Shown in pieces: positions 23,335 through 34,938 of a stretch of 64,000 nt of DNA. Within the stretch, counting starts at the first letter, position 1, and every line of letters starts with the position of its first letter. Source of the DNA: Uranotaenia lowii (taxonomy: Eukaryota; Arthropoda; Insecta; Diptera; Culicidae); the NCBI RefSeq assembly GCF_029784155.1, contig NC_073693.1:183789802-183853801 (forward strand), in the 5' to 3' direction. The position numbers were made by a program, and so were the translations under genes. The notes beneath the pieces were generated by a model. It did no database searches and was not told the DNA's origin. It saw nothing but the letters and a program-made list of their open reading frames with translations.

Positions 23335-24501
23335 ATGGGGCGCCATGGCCTAGGACAGATGAGCGAAAACGGAGAGCTGTTTGTAGAATTTTGTGGCAAC
23401 AACAACATGGTGGTCGGTGGATCGCTCTTCCCCCATCGACCAGCACATAAGGTCACTTGGGTATCCCGAGATGGCCGAGCAGAAAATCAAATTGACCACA
23501 TCTGCATCAGCCGAAAATGGAGAAGGAGCCTTCTTGATGTCCGCAACAAACGAAGCGCAGACATTGCATCTGACCATCACCTCGTCCTTGGCGAGATACG
23601 ACTGAGAGTTGCGCGTGTCCAACGGCGCGAGGAGAAAGTCGGGTGTCGATACGACGTCCGCCGGTTGGAGAATCCAGAGGTGAAAAGGGCATACGTTGAA
23701 CAGCTAGAATCCCGAGCCTCGGTGCTGCCGACAGACGGAACAGTCGAAGAACAGTGGTGTGGAATCAAGAATGCCTTTATCACGACGAGCCATGGTACTC
23801 TCGGTAAAGTTTGTGGAAGAAGAAGTGAATGGATGTCGGATGAAACTTGGAGGATGGTCGATGATCGGAGAAAGGCGAAAGTCGGAATTGAGCAGGCATG
23901 TACCGGGTCAGCCAGAGCAGCCGCCCGCTTACGATATGCGGAGCTGGAAAAGGCAGTTAAACGAGCTTGTAGACGAGACAAGAGAGCCTGGACAAACTCC
24001 CTAGCCGAAGAGGGGGAAAGAGCCGCCGCCAATGGAGATATCCGATTACTTTATGACATTTCTCGCCGCCTCAGTGGTGCAAGGACTAATGCAAGAATGC
24101 CGCTGAAAGACCGAGCAGGTCAGTTATTGACCGATCGAACAGATCAGCTCAAACGATGGACTGAGCACTTCGAACAACTCTTCCGAGTCACGAATAGCGA
24201 TGGCCAAAAGAACCCTCAGCTTGAAGCGCCAACAGTAAGTCGCATAAATGGCGTCAACTCGGGAGCGCCCTCGCTGGCTGAAATAGAAGCGGCAATCATA
24301 AACATGAAATCCAACAAAGCACCTGGGATCGATTGCATCCCTGCTGAAATGCTGAAAGCCGACCCTGCCCTGTCAGCACAAATGTTGCACCGTCTTTTCG
24401 CTGACATTTGGGATACTGCAGCATTCCCGGCCGACTGGATGCATGGTATCCTCGTAAAGGTCCCGAAGAAAGAAGACCTGACAAAGTGCGGTAACTGGTG
24501 A
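23335..24501 (+). pseudogene. RTE-like ORF, endonuclease C-terminus, linker and start of reverse transcriptase
   Basis: A 388-codon open stretch with NQIDHICISRKWRRSL and SADIASDHHLVLGE (the SDHH motif closing the endonuclease), a basic linker with many Arg and Glu, and the first reverse-transcriptase block around SNKAPGIDCIPAEMLK. It ends at TGA 24499-24501, directly after CGNW, where family members have an Arg. A CGA to TGA change (CpG decay) is the simple explanation. Confidence 0.85.
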
Positions 24502-25776
24502 GGCATAACGTTGATCTGTACAACCCTCAAAGTACTCTGCAAAGTGATCCTGAACAGGATCCAGGAGAAAATCGACGCTACACTCCGACGGCAACAAGCT
24601 GGATTCCGATCCGGACGATCATGTGTGGACCACATCACAACGCTACGAATCATACTGGAACAAATCAACGAATTCCAGGACTCTCTTCTGCTGGTGTTCG
24701 TTGATTTCGAAAAAGCATTCGACCGACTTAACCATGAAAACATTTGGGCGGCTCTAAGGCGACGAGGGGTCCCAGAGAAACTAGTCCATCTCATCGAAGC
24801 ACGAGGGTGTCTTGTCCGAACCAATCCCGGTAACTGCTGGAGTGAGACAAGGATGTATTTTATCACCGCTACTTTTTCTAATCGTAATGGATGAGATTCT
24901 GACTGGATCGATCGACTGTGCACCGAACCGAGGATTGCCGTGGAATCATTCAACAATGGAGCATCTGAACGACCTTGACCTGGCTGACGATATTGTTTTG
25001 CTCGCCCAAACGCAACCGTATATGCAGAGCAAACTCGACGACCTCACCGAAAGTTCCAAGGCAGCAGGTCTCAAAGTCAATGTCGGAAAGACCAAGTCGA
25101 TGGAGATCAACACAGGAAATCCCTCCAGTTTCATGGTAGCTGGGCAACAAGTTGAGAAAGTGGAGTGCTTCCAGTATCTTGGTAGCCAGATAACGCCTGA
25201 TGGTGGTACCAGAAAAGATATCGAAACCCGGATCAGAAAGGCCCGATTTGCGTTTGCGAGTCTCCGAAACATCTGGCGGTCACGCCAGATCTCTCTACGA
25301 ACAAAAATCCGAATCTTCAACTCAAACGTCAAATCCGTATTGCTGTACGGGTGCGAAACTTGGTGCACATATGCGGTGACGACGCGAAAACTGCAAGTAT
25401 TTGTAAACCGCTGCCTGCGGAATATCATCCGCGCTTGGTGGCCTGGCAACTGGATCTCGAATGAGGAACTACATCGTCGGTGTCATCAAAGGGCGCTAGA
25501 AATCGAGATTCGGGAACGTAAGTGGAGATGGATTGGGCACACGCTGCGAAAAGATGAAAACGAGATTTGCAGATAGGCGCTAGATTGGAATCCAGAAGGC
25601 CATCGAAGAAGAGGCAGGCCCAGAAACTCGTGGCGGCGAAGCCTAGCCGCTGAAACTGTCGAACTGTCGACGAGAATCTTGACTGGGACCAGGTGAAGAC
25701 GCTGGCTCCGGATCGTCAACAGTGGAGGTCTTTTACCACAACCCTATGCACCGGAGGATCGGCGCGGGATCATTAA
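24502..25776 (+). pseudogene. RTE-like ORF, catalytic reverse transcriptase and C-terminus
   Basis: 24502-24808 stays in the same frame as the upstream part (LKVLCKVILNRIQEKID, QAGFRSGRSC, FVDFEKAFDRLNHENIW). A deletion near 24810 shifts the frame, and 24812-25573 continues with VTAGVRQGCILSP, LADD and YGCETW. The usual aromatic residue before ADD is Leu here. TAG at 25574-25576 interrupts the C-terminus, which then resumes to TAA at 25774-25776 with a further small disturbance near 25650. Confidence 0.85.
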
Positions 25777-25795
25777 TCATAATCAATCTGGTAAA

Positions 25796-26961
25796 CCCAT
25801 TCAAAAATCTAAAAATGAGAAATTGTCCTTATTTTGGGAAAAGTCAGAAAATTTCATGTATCTAGCTTTAACCGTTCCTGAGATATCGCTTCGCGAAAGT
25901 ACAGTTTGGGTCATATAGACCATAACCGCAAAGGAAAGTTAAGCGTATTACTTAAATTGTGTACATTTTGATTACTGTTTGCATACTCAAAGGCGCTTAT
26001 CGCACTCACTCTATTACGACTTACATAAATGCAGGTTACTGAGAAAAAAAAATGTTAATGTTATTTGTTACTTTACTCCTTTCGTAGTTTTTGCATAAGA
26101 TGTGAAACAACTTCATAAAATGGAAGAAACACGTCGGTTTTTCTGATCAAATCTCTTTCAACAAACAAAAACACGGTACGTATGGTATCCTTACTCTATG
26201 CCATAGCAAAGTGACGCCTTGAAAATTCCTTTTGCTTTCGTTTCTACATGCTTGAATATGATCATTTTGCATTACACAACTGTACAATTAAAGCCGTCCG
26301 GCGAGGTAGTTCTGAGCAATTTTTGAATAACCTGATAAAACCAGGCGAATTCGAACCAAATCTAGGTATCCAAAACATACAGAAAGAAGTGAAAGAAAAT
26401 TACACGAGAATAAAATTGTTCATCAGAAGCATTTTAATTTTTTCTATGGGTTCGAAAAAAATATATTCTTTTTCAAACTAACTCTTAAAAACCGCCTTTG
26501 GACGCAAAGATTAAAACTTTTAAAAAGGATTTTGAGTTTTTATGAGTTTTAGAAAATAATGTGAATGAACCCAGGCAAAATCTCGAGTTCCTTATGACAC
26601 ATTTGACATTCCACGCGCTTGTACTGCTCAAAAGTGATTTTTATCCGTTCGCGTATCAAAAAATCTCAAAATTGTCCAAAATTTTGATAATTCAAATCAC
26701 ACAAAACCAACGGAAAAAAGAGAAAAAAGTTTTTTTTTCACATGTTTTAGATGATTTTGAAAATCAGTTTTTTTGTTGAAAGAAGTGGTGTTTTTGACAA
26801 CTTTTACAAAATCATTAATTTTTATATATTGAGGATTTTTTTTTGGAAATATTTTTAGTATGTTCAGAAGCCAAAAAACACGGCTTCATTTTGTAGAAAA
26901 AAGATTTTTTTTATATCCAATGTAGTTGGTTTGAAAAGCGAAAAAAAAAACAGACGCAAAT
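25796..26961. other. AT-rich intergenic DNA, nothing recognised
   Basis: No gene or clear repeat is supported. Frames at 26248-26481 and 26561-26779 are low-complexity. Confidence 0.45.
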
Positions 26962-27960
26962 GAGTGAATTCACGTCACAAAAAAAGGGAAGTTTTTAATT
27001 TTACGAGAAAACTCTGACTTTTTTAAATAAAAAAAATGAGATTTTCTTTGAAAATGATAAGACGATTCTAAAACTCTAAAATTTAAAGAAATCGGTTGGA
27101 ATCTAGCTGAGTTACAACAGCGCGAATGAGTGAATTCACGTCACAAAATTTGATTTCTTGTTAAATTTTATATGAAAAATGTGCTCTGAGAGCTGTTTTG
27201 ACCCTCCAGATGGTCGGATTTTTACAAATCGAGCATAATTTAGTTGATTTAAAAAAAAAATTCATTATTTTCAATAAAAATACAAAATGATTGAAAAAAT
27301 AAAAATAAAAATTTTTTTTGGTGAATTTTTAAATAAAGACAGTAGTAATTTTAACCCATGATCCCTCGATATGTTGCTATTCAAGTGCCAATCAAAATAA
27401 GGAAAAAGTTAAGTGCAGATACTGAAAATTTATGATTGTAAAATTCGGAACAACAAAATATCGTTTTTGAAAGTGTACATAAAATTTGAAGACTCCAAAG
27501 AATGGTTCAGTATAACCACAGTATAACTTTATATTTCGTAACGTGAATTCAGTCAACTATCCTGTTCTGTTTGAACTGAGTGAATTCACGTCACAACTTC
27601 AAATGAGCATAACTTCGTTCGATGTAGTTCAATCGAGAAGTTCCGTACATCAAATTGTGGGTAATTGTTTTCTTTACAACTCATTCAAAGACACCGATAT
27701 TCTATTTCCACAGAGAGAACAGGAAATCAATGATGTATGTAATAAAGTCCGAAATGGTTAATTCTAGCGTGAATTCACGTCACAAAAGTAATTAATCACA
27801 TCAAAAAACAACTTAAATTTTAAAATGACTAAATTATATTCATTTTAAAGGAAATTCAATTTGCGACCGTTTGCTACAATTTTTTTCATTTTCAAGTAAA
27901 TTGGTTGACTTCTAGAATGATAACAGTGCAGAAAAGTCCGGAAAAGCGATTTCACGTCAC
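26962..27960. repeat. spaced repeats of a GAGTGAATTCACGTCACAA motif
   Basis: Five copies in 1 kb, all in the same direction: 26962-26980, 27128-27146, 27578-27596, 27767-27786 (GCGTGAATTCACGTCAC) and 27946-27960 (GATTTCACGTCAC). Each full copy joins the palindrome GTGAATTCAC to ACGTCAC, a CRE-like half site. Spacings are about 166, 450, 190 and 179 bp. The DNA between them is AT-rich and not obviously repeated. A decayed satellite of about 170-190 bp and a regulatory cluster are both possible. Confidence 0.7.
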
Positions 27961-29183
27961 GGTGGAATGTGTCTTATTGGATTATTAATCCAAGTCGTAC
28001 ATAAAGATACTTGTGACCATTCGCCAACACGTGGAAAAGCATGGACATTTTAACACAAAACCTCAAAGACAAAAGCACAAAATTATTGTCAAGAATGTAA
28101 TATTAACCGTTTTTTATTCAGATGGTATTAGCACTGATAAACTGATATAACTCTCAACCACATTCCCATCAACCAAAGGTTCGTGTCTTTACTGCTTAGT
28201 AAGTGATTAATACACTGGTTGTGATGGGGCGCTAGCATTCAAAAATTACTCCACGTGTTCTAATGACTCGTAGAAAAATATATAGAAATTTTATTATCTA
28301 CCAAGCCTTTTTGGCCTGCTTCTATTTTTCTGCGTGCAAAAGTATAAGTTGCTATGGTGTTCAATTTTTGTTATGTTTTCCTCCCAGTGAAAAAAGTCCC
28401 GATGGTTGAAAAGTACTAGATTCATTGAGCTTTGAATTTGAGGTACAAAATTTGAAACGTGCCTGCATATAAAATGCAATTCTTCATATTAAAAAAAAAC
28501 TATTCCAATTAATAAGATATTAAAATATAAAAAATTATTTCACATTATAATTAGATTAAAGTTTAACAGTTTTTAAGAATTAATTTAAGCAAATGAATAA
28601 AAGTTATAGATTTAAAGACTTTCAATGCGAAAATGTTCTTTATCTTATTGAGGAAAAAAGTCGCAGTTCTTTAGAAAAGGATCTTCTGGTAAACGATTTA
28701 GTCTTGGCATTTTATTAGAGAAAATACTTTTTAGATCATATGAAATTTCATCTAATTTCCCCTTTGGATAAAATTTTCAAAAGATCATACACTCTTCTTC
28801 AATGAGAATGGAGTTGATCCGATACATTGAAACAAAATTTTAACTAACAGAGTTACATAACTCTTCATAAAAAATATTTTCGAATTGTCGAATGAAAATT
28901 TAATGATTTACGAAAAAATCGAAATTTAGCTATTGGTATCATGACATGATCGGGAAACGAAGCTTAGGGAATGATGAGCTAGTTGGCGCCAGGAGCTCTG
29001 GGCGATGAAAATTTTTCTCCTACGCTGGGGGAATTATATCAGCTTATCAGTGGTATTAGTATTGTTCCTTATTTTGAACAACCACTTTACAATGCAAAAT
29101 CCATGTCGGGCCGGGAAAGTAATATAAAATACAGAAGACTGCAGATGATCACATGGATTTAAAAGTCCAGTGGTGAAATCATA
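27961..29183. other. AT-rich intergenic DNA, nothing recognised
   Basis: No supported gene, RNA or bounded repeat. Confidence 0.45.
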
Positions 29184-30365
29184 TCTAGAGTTTGTTTTGA
29201 TTAGGTCGTATGAACCACCTGAGGCGTTTCGAGAAAACAGCTGCTAAAGTTTTACACCACAATTTTAATCCTAATATTTAAAATATGACTCAGAATTGTC
29301 TGAAAATTGTGTATGAAATTAAAAAGTTGATGCGAAATATACTAGTGTATTCAACTAATGTTTTAATTTAGTTGTTCGTATAATAATGCACTTACAACCT
29401 TTTGCATGACGTGTTTGGCGTAAACGTCGTTTTGCAAGAAGATAAAATTTATCTTAAAATTTGATTTGTTTTATCTTAAACTTCGCCTATTCCTGCTCAC
29501 TAGCTCCAATTACTTAAGTTCTAACATAATACTACTTTCTAGAAAGTTGCTTCATTATTGGCAAGTGATTTGGGAGGAATCTTCATATGTGCAAATTATC
29601 CTAGCACCCCAAAAAATAACATAATAGAAAGAGGACTTACGTTTGAATCCTTGGGGTGTTGTCCGGATCCCTGCAGGTGATATGCGCTCTACAAAATTTT
29701 CATTTGAATTGCACAACAATTGTATATATAGAGCGGGCCTTGTCCAAATCTTTACCGCTTCCAGCGAAGCAATCTTTTCTCCATCGCTGCAGCATCCTAA
29801 TATCGGTACTGCAAGGAACTGTCCATCAGGTTTCCATCCGGATGTATATTGCTTGTTACTATTAATCTAACCGTTCTATAACGAAAACTTTTCCAAAGCT
29901 GTTGCCGCTGCGATAACAAAATATCTAGTTAAAATTTGTTTAGCGATGAAACTGTCGTTCATTCAACTTACCCAGCATAAAAATGGAACCATCATTCTCC
30001 TAAAATACCTAGATTCACCATTGGTAACTAATTTCATTGAAAATTTTTAACTTTTTACACTCACCGAAGCATTTTCTGATGAAAATGCATTATGTCGCAA
30101 GAACCAACAGGCCGAACTGTTTTTTGCGACCTTTGTTTTGCACGCTAATCCAGTGCAGTGCAAAAAGTCGTAAAAACCAAATTGCACTCGAAAATAAGAA
30201 AGTCATCATGCGTCCTAATTTCAAATCATTGTGTAAAAGTTATTTAATGATAAATTGAAACCAATTTTTTACCAAAGATTTAATACATGTTTATGAATGG
30301 TTTGCAGCAAATAACTCAATTTTGTTTATATTGGTTTATACGACCTAATCAAAAAAAACTCTAGA
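29184..30365. mobile_element. 1.18-kb terminal-inverted-repeat element, TA duplication
   Basis: The left end begins TCTAGAGTTTGTTTTGATTA and continues GGTCGTATGAACCA. The right end is its reverse complement over 34 bp with two mismatches. TA flanks both ends (29182-29183 and 30366-30367). The interior has no transposase; frames at 29643-29870 and 30037-30258 match nothing known. It is a long non-autonomous DNA transposon, probably mobilised by a Tc1/mariner-type enzyme. Confidence 0.8.
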
Positions 30366-30564
30366 TATTTTTTTTTTTGCTTCAAGGAAAGATAAATGCG
30401 ATCAATAAATCTTACCAAATTTTCTATCCTAATTTTTTTTTTATCAAATTTAGCAAAAAATGAAAGTTCTGTTAGCACTTAAATAGTGGGAATGCATTTG
30501 CTGCGATTCCTTTGATTCAGTAGAACTATTCAACCAAGTAGGCTCACAAAAAAATTTTTTTTTC

Positions 30565-30597
30565 GGGGATTTTCATCCGGTTGGATGATTCATCCTG
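30565..30597 (-). mobile_element. SINE family C body fragment
   Basis: The minus strand reads GGATGAATCATCC then AACCGGATGAAAATCCCC, matching the body of SINE C at 12.34-12.91 kb. Both copies keep nested complementary pieces (GGAT/ATCC repeated). No tRNA-like head is recognisable upstream apart from a degraded GAGTTCTATATG near 30625. Confidence 0.5.
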
Positions 30598-33158
30598 TAA
30601 CCCCTCTCGCAACACATATAGAACTCGCGCTCTTTATAGTCATTTTAATTTGGCTTTTTTGGTCTTGGATGTAGATCAAACCAAGGTCTTTTGATACACT
30701 AGGTTCTCCGACTTTCACAGTAAGTAGGCGAGTAGTGAGCGGGGCTCTCAATGAGTTTGTTTATTTTTTGCTCAGCTTTTCGGTGGATTGTTGGTAAACA
30801 AACTTCATGAGTTCCGCATAGTTGCATAGCCTACATAGCTAAAATGGCTGAATCTGGAATTCGATATTCGGTAACACCTCCTGAGTATATACACACCTTG
30901 GATCAAACAACGGTGGTTTTTGAAATACCCCACCGTTTTCAAAAAACACCGTTATTTGAATGTAGATCAAAGACTGAAAAAAAAACAAATTAAAACTACC
31001 TACTACGTTTTTAAGAACCTTGTAGATTTATGTACATTACAATTTATTATACCTATAATTAAGTTATCATAAGGATCTAAATTTGATCCCTTGATAACTT
31101 TTGAGACATTTTTTTAACAATAAACAATTCAAATAATTCATGAAATATGTAAAACGGTAGACTTAAGAGAAAACGGTAACTTAGGCGATATTTGCTTATA
31201 TCTGTGCAAATTATGCATTTTAAGTGAAACCTTGTTGAACAATTCAATGAAAAAAAAAATCATCGTGGAGTGAGAGTGGTGAAGAATAGTATCACCAGTT
31301 GAAATAATAACGAACTTTTCTTAAAAATGATCTTAAAAAATGGTGTTAGATTTAAAGACGAAGCAAATGATGTCTCTGTCTGGAAGAACGAATGTTCACA
31401 AAAAAGTTCCAATCAATTAAAAATAGAGGTTTTATTAAAAAAAAGACTATGAAAACTTTCTCAGATTTAGTGCTGTACCTAATCAATTGCGTATGGTAAT
31501 GTCAGCCTGCACTGTTAAAAAGGTGTTTATTTTCTCTTCAAAGATTTAATATAAATAAGAGGTAGGTGCCTATATGAATTCGTTTTATCATTTATCTTAC
31601 GATTTTTCATCCAAAAGTTTGTTATTAACGTTAATATTAACTCTTTGCCATAACTATCCATAAAGCTATGCAAATTATAAATAAGCGATACTTTGAATGA
31701 AACCGGCCAAAAAAAATTTAAATTACAATTGGCCCGAATTGTTCAACAGGTTTTTAACCTCTGACTTTAATATATCTACAGGTACCTATCCTATAGATCT
31801 ATTATTCGAAACCCCATGCGTGAATTTATCGCGTGCTTAATATTTAGAAAGTATTTCGGAATAATTCAAATGCTACAAAATTTCACTATATTCTAATTTA
31901 ATATTTAATGAACTTTAGTTACCAAGTATGAGTTCTTTTTCTGCTGTTCACCCTTATGTTTAGAGAAAAATGATCAGCAATTTTTTATTATTTTTACTTT
32001 TTTCAATTGTTCTCTAATATTAATTTGATAATCACTACGACCTTGTTGATTTTAGGAGTTCGATACTTTTAATTTTGTTTAAAAATGATAATAGATTCTA
32101 AAATATTTCATAAACTGATATTTTATTCTAATTAAAATGATGGAATTCAAATCTTTATTCTCATTTGAAATATTTTCTTTAAAATTTCTTAGTTTCAACT
32201 TTGATAGATGATTCGTTTTAAATTTGTTAATTAAAAATCTGGCCCTAACACTTAAGCTTCTAATTTTAAATATAATTTCTAATTTTATAAAAAAAATTTA
32301 TTTTACAAAAAAAAAATAATAAAAAAATTAAAATAAAATAAAATAAAATAAAATTTCATACTCTAATTTTGATGTATTTTTGAATTCCAATTTGAGCGCC
32401 TTATTTTCTAAACAGACAAAATCGATCACTTATGACAAGTTCTAAGATGGATTATATTTTCTACATGAGAGTTGTTCCTGAATTTTTGATTTTTTTTTTA
32501 GGAAATTTAGGAATTTTTGAATTTTAGGAAAAAGTTGACTTTTTTACATAATTCTGAATTAAATAATATAATGAGAAATGTATGAAATGCCACACCGCCC
32601 CTCTCCTTTCGAATCCTAGTAAGGTTAAGAGACATAATAGAAAACGAAATAACTACATATTTGAAAAATCAATTTATTTTTCTTCAAATTATTTTTAAGG
32701 GGTTTTACCAGTTATTTCAAAAAGGTATTCCAAATTAAATAACATGGTTTAGTTACAAATTTCGGAATTATGGTGGTTATGAACGGTGAAATCGATCATG
32801 GAAAGCTGAACCCTTTCAATTGATAAAGATTTAGTTAAAATGAGGCCTCAGGGGTATAAATGCATAAAAACTACTTTGAGAAAGCATGCTTCGAAGTTTT
32901 CATGTTGCATTATTTTCCAAATTGTTTTGATTTTTTGGTAGTTTTCATCAATCCTAAAAAATATTCATAGTTATAATTTAGAAAGTCCCTCTAATTGGAA
33001 ATTTATACGCAATAAAGATTAAGATATGAAGAATCCCGTACTCTATGTTGCAATGGGTTATCGGCTGCGGTGTGTCTGTTTCCCTGACAGTGTCCTTACC
33101 AGGGTCATAGGAAGAACCGACTCAGTTTTCGTATTAAATTGTTACTTAAGAAGATTGG
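30598..33158. other. AT-rich intergenic DNA with a pentanucleotide microsatellite
   Basis: No gene supported. 32328-32354 is a short AAAAT/TAAAA pentamer run. 30700-30960 has local repeats of GATCAAA and of an AACGGTG/CACCGTT pair, without clear borders. Confidence 0.45.
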
Positions 33159-33166
33159 TCCTAAAC

Positions 33167-33906
33167 TCGGGTTACCATACGTACTCTTTTAAGAGTACAT
33201 GTACCTACTCTTTTTCGATCGATAAATGAGCGTACTTTTCTTTTTGTAAAATCTTGTACTCTTTTTTTCGTTTAAAGACATTTTATTAGAGAAACGAACT
33301 TATTTTTCCCAGTTCTTAAGTTTTTGTTCCTATATGCACGAGAATTCCGATAGAAATGCAACACTTTATGCATTCATGGCATGGTACGGTTCTTCAGTTT
33401 TCTCTACTTTGTTGAGTATTCCAAACGACGAATTAAAATGAAAAGCATCACAAATTGATTAAAATCTAAATTTTTCGCTTAAGACAAGTTCGCTATTTCA
33501 TCAGCAGTACTATTCTTTGCTTTTGCTTTTAGCAGGCGTCGAAATAAACTGCAGTATCAGCGCTTTTGAATGTGCAATTAGCGCCCAAAAAGTTGGCAAA
33601 GAGCACAACAGCAATTTGAACTCTTTTTGAAATGCAACATTTTTTCATGTTTGCGATGTTCTTATCTCTATCTCTTCGAATAATCCAACAACACTTTGAC
33701 TTTTCAATAAAAAATTGAAAGAAAATGTATAACTTTCAATTTGTAACAGTATTTTTTTAAAGTCGTAATTGTCAGGTAAGTCTCATAACTAGTAATTCAT
33801 TGTCACTATTTGAATTTAAATTTCATGGTTTCTCCCGTTTGTCCTAAATATTTTGAAATATGATTTCAACGTACTCTTTTTGGTGTTGAAGGATATGGTA
33901 ACCTTA
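33167..33906. mobile_element. hAT-type MITE with 8-bp target-site duplication
   Basis: The left end is TCGGGTTACCATACG and the right end GGATATGGTAACCTTA. The shared inverted core is GGTTACCATA, followed inward by GTACTCTTTT on the left and CGTACTCTTTT on the right. A perfect 8-bp duplication TCCTAAAC stands at 33159-33166 and 33907-33914, as expected for hAT insertions. GTACTCTTTT is repeated several times inside the left end. The interior is non-coding. Confidence 0.8.
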
Positions 33907-33914
33907 TCCTAAAC

Positions 33915-34782
33915 CAAAAACGTGAGCCAAATTCGCTGGTTTAAATCTTTCAATTTGTTTAGGAGTCTGGCAGATCAAACTGAGTTTATTTGGGCATAAA
34001 ATAAGAGTCTTCCTTTTCTTCCTTTAACTTATTCTATACTCAAATCAAACCAGCAAAATCTTCCAAACTATTTTGCAAATTCAAAGATTTTAACCCTTGA
34101 TGAAAATAGATTAAATTTTCAAAAAAAAAGTCAAATCATCAGGTTTTCGGGTCAAATTTCCTTGATGCAAACTTGAGCTAAATTAATGATTTTAATTTGA
34201 AATTTCGCTTTGAAAAAACTGCAATATTAACATATTGCGTTTTATCGCTTGCCGCTAGTATTTATGCTCAATAAATACTACTCAAATTTTCTACAAAATT
34301 TAACACAACACTTCCCCTTTCTCAAATATCTGTATTAAACTATCAATTTGAATTTTGTTTATTGATTTCTGAAACATAAAATAACGAATTTTGTGTTAGT
34401 AACGTTTAACAATACACTAGAAAAATATAGAATTTTGATCAGATTTTGTAGGTAAAGATGTTTCTTTAACAGCAAATATTTTTCATAAAGAATAAATTCA
34501 ATAATAAAAATCCTGTAAATGATTTTTTTTAAAATAAAATTTGGGTTTTTCGGATAAAACAAAGAACTAAAATTCTCCCTTTAATTTGTGATTTTTAAAA
34601 GAATTGTTTTTACAACTAATGCGGTTTTAGAGACTGGATTCTAGAAATTGAATTGACAAGCAATCTTAACGCATTAAAGACCGGAAAGAAATCTATGATT
34701 AGAAACACCGCAATTCGGCATTCTATACCTCACATAATATCTCAGGAACCCCTGGACTACATTTCACAAATTTAGCATTTTT
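33915..34782. other. AT-rich intergenic DNA with a dispersed-repeat fragment
   Basis: 34680-34782 reads, on the minus strand, like the dispersed repeat at 20.05-20.25 kb (GGTATAGAATGC, GAATT, CGGTGTTTC). Nothing else is supported. Confidence 0.4.
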
Positions 34783-34938
34783 GGCAAATGTTGTGTTAAA
34801 TTTTATCGAATAAAGTTTAATACTCAAAGGCCATTTGAGTTATACTTTGAAGTGTACAGAGTGCTACACTTCAAAGTATAACTCAAATGGACTTTGAGTA
34901 TTAAACTTTATTCGATAAAATTTAACACAACATTTGCC
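34783..34938. repeat. 156-bp near-perfect hairpin
   Basis: Arms of 74 bp (34783-34856 and 34865-34938) match at 73 positions around an 8-nt loop CAGAGTGC. The arms begin GGCAAATGTTGTG and end TTGAAGTGTA at the loop. A transcript from either strand would fold into one long hairpin. No target-site duplication is visible. Confidence 0.92.

Larger units (their letters stand above)
22828..25786 (+). mobile_element. RTE-like LINE, nearly complete but inactivated
   Basis: A single-ORF non-LTR retrotransposon. The endonuclease begins at about 22863 (GTWNVLTL, then LGLSEVRW; FNAKIGSD-type block after a frameshift; MGRHGLG; NQIDHICIS; SDHHLVLGE). It is followed by a basic linker, the reverse transcriptase (NKAPGIDCIPAEML, QAGFRSGRSCVDHI, VDFEKAFDRL, GVRQGCILSPLLF, LADD at 24980-24991) and the thumb and C-terminus (YLGSQITPDGG, YGCETW, WKWIGHTL-like WRWIGHTL, NPEGHRRRGRPRNSW). 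The original stop is TAA at 25774-25776. Breaks: frameshifts near 23070, 23280 and 24810, and stops at 24499-24501 and 25574-25576. A candidate 9-bp target-site duplication TCTGGTAAA lies at 22819-22827 and 25787-25795. The overall order resembles SR2-type RTE elements as I remember them. Confidence 0.9.

Noticed and set aside
23577..24032. 151- and 246-codon minus frames opposite the RTE-like LINE (23577-24032, 24216-24956)
   Set aside because: They are antisense shadows of the GC-richer LINE coding strand and contain no known domain.
26962..27960. CRISPR-like array
   Set aside because: Repeats are few, unevenly spaced (166-450 bp) and the genome is eukaryotic.
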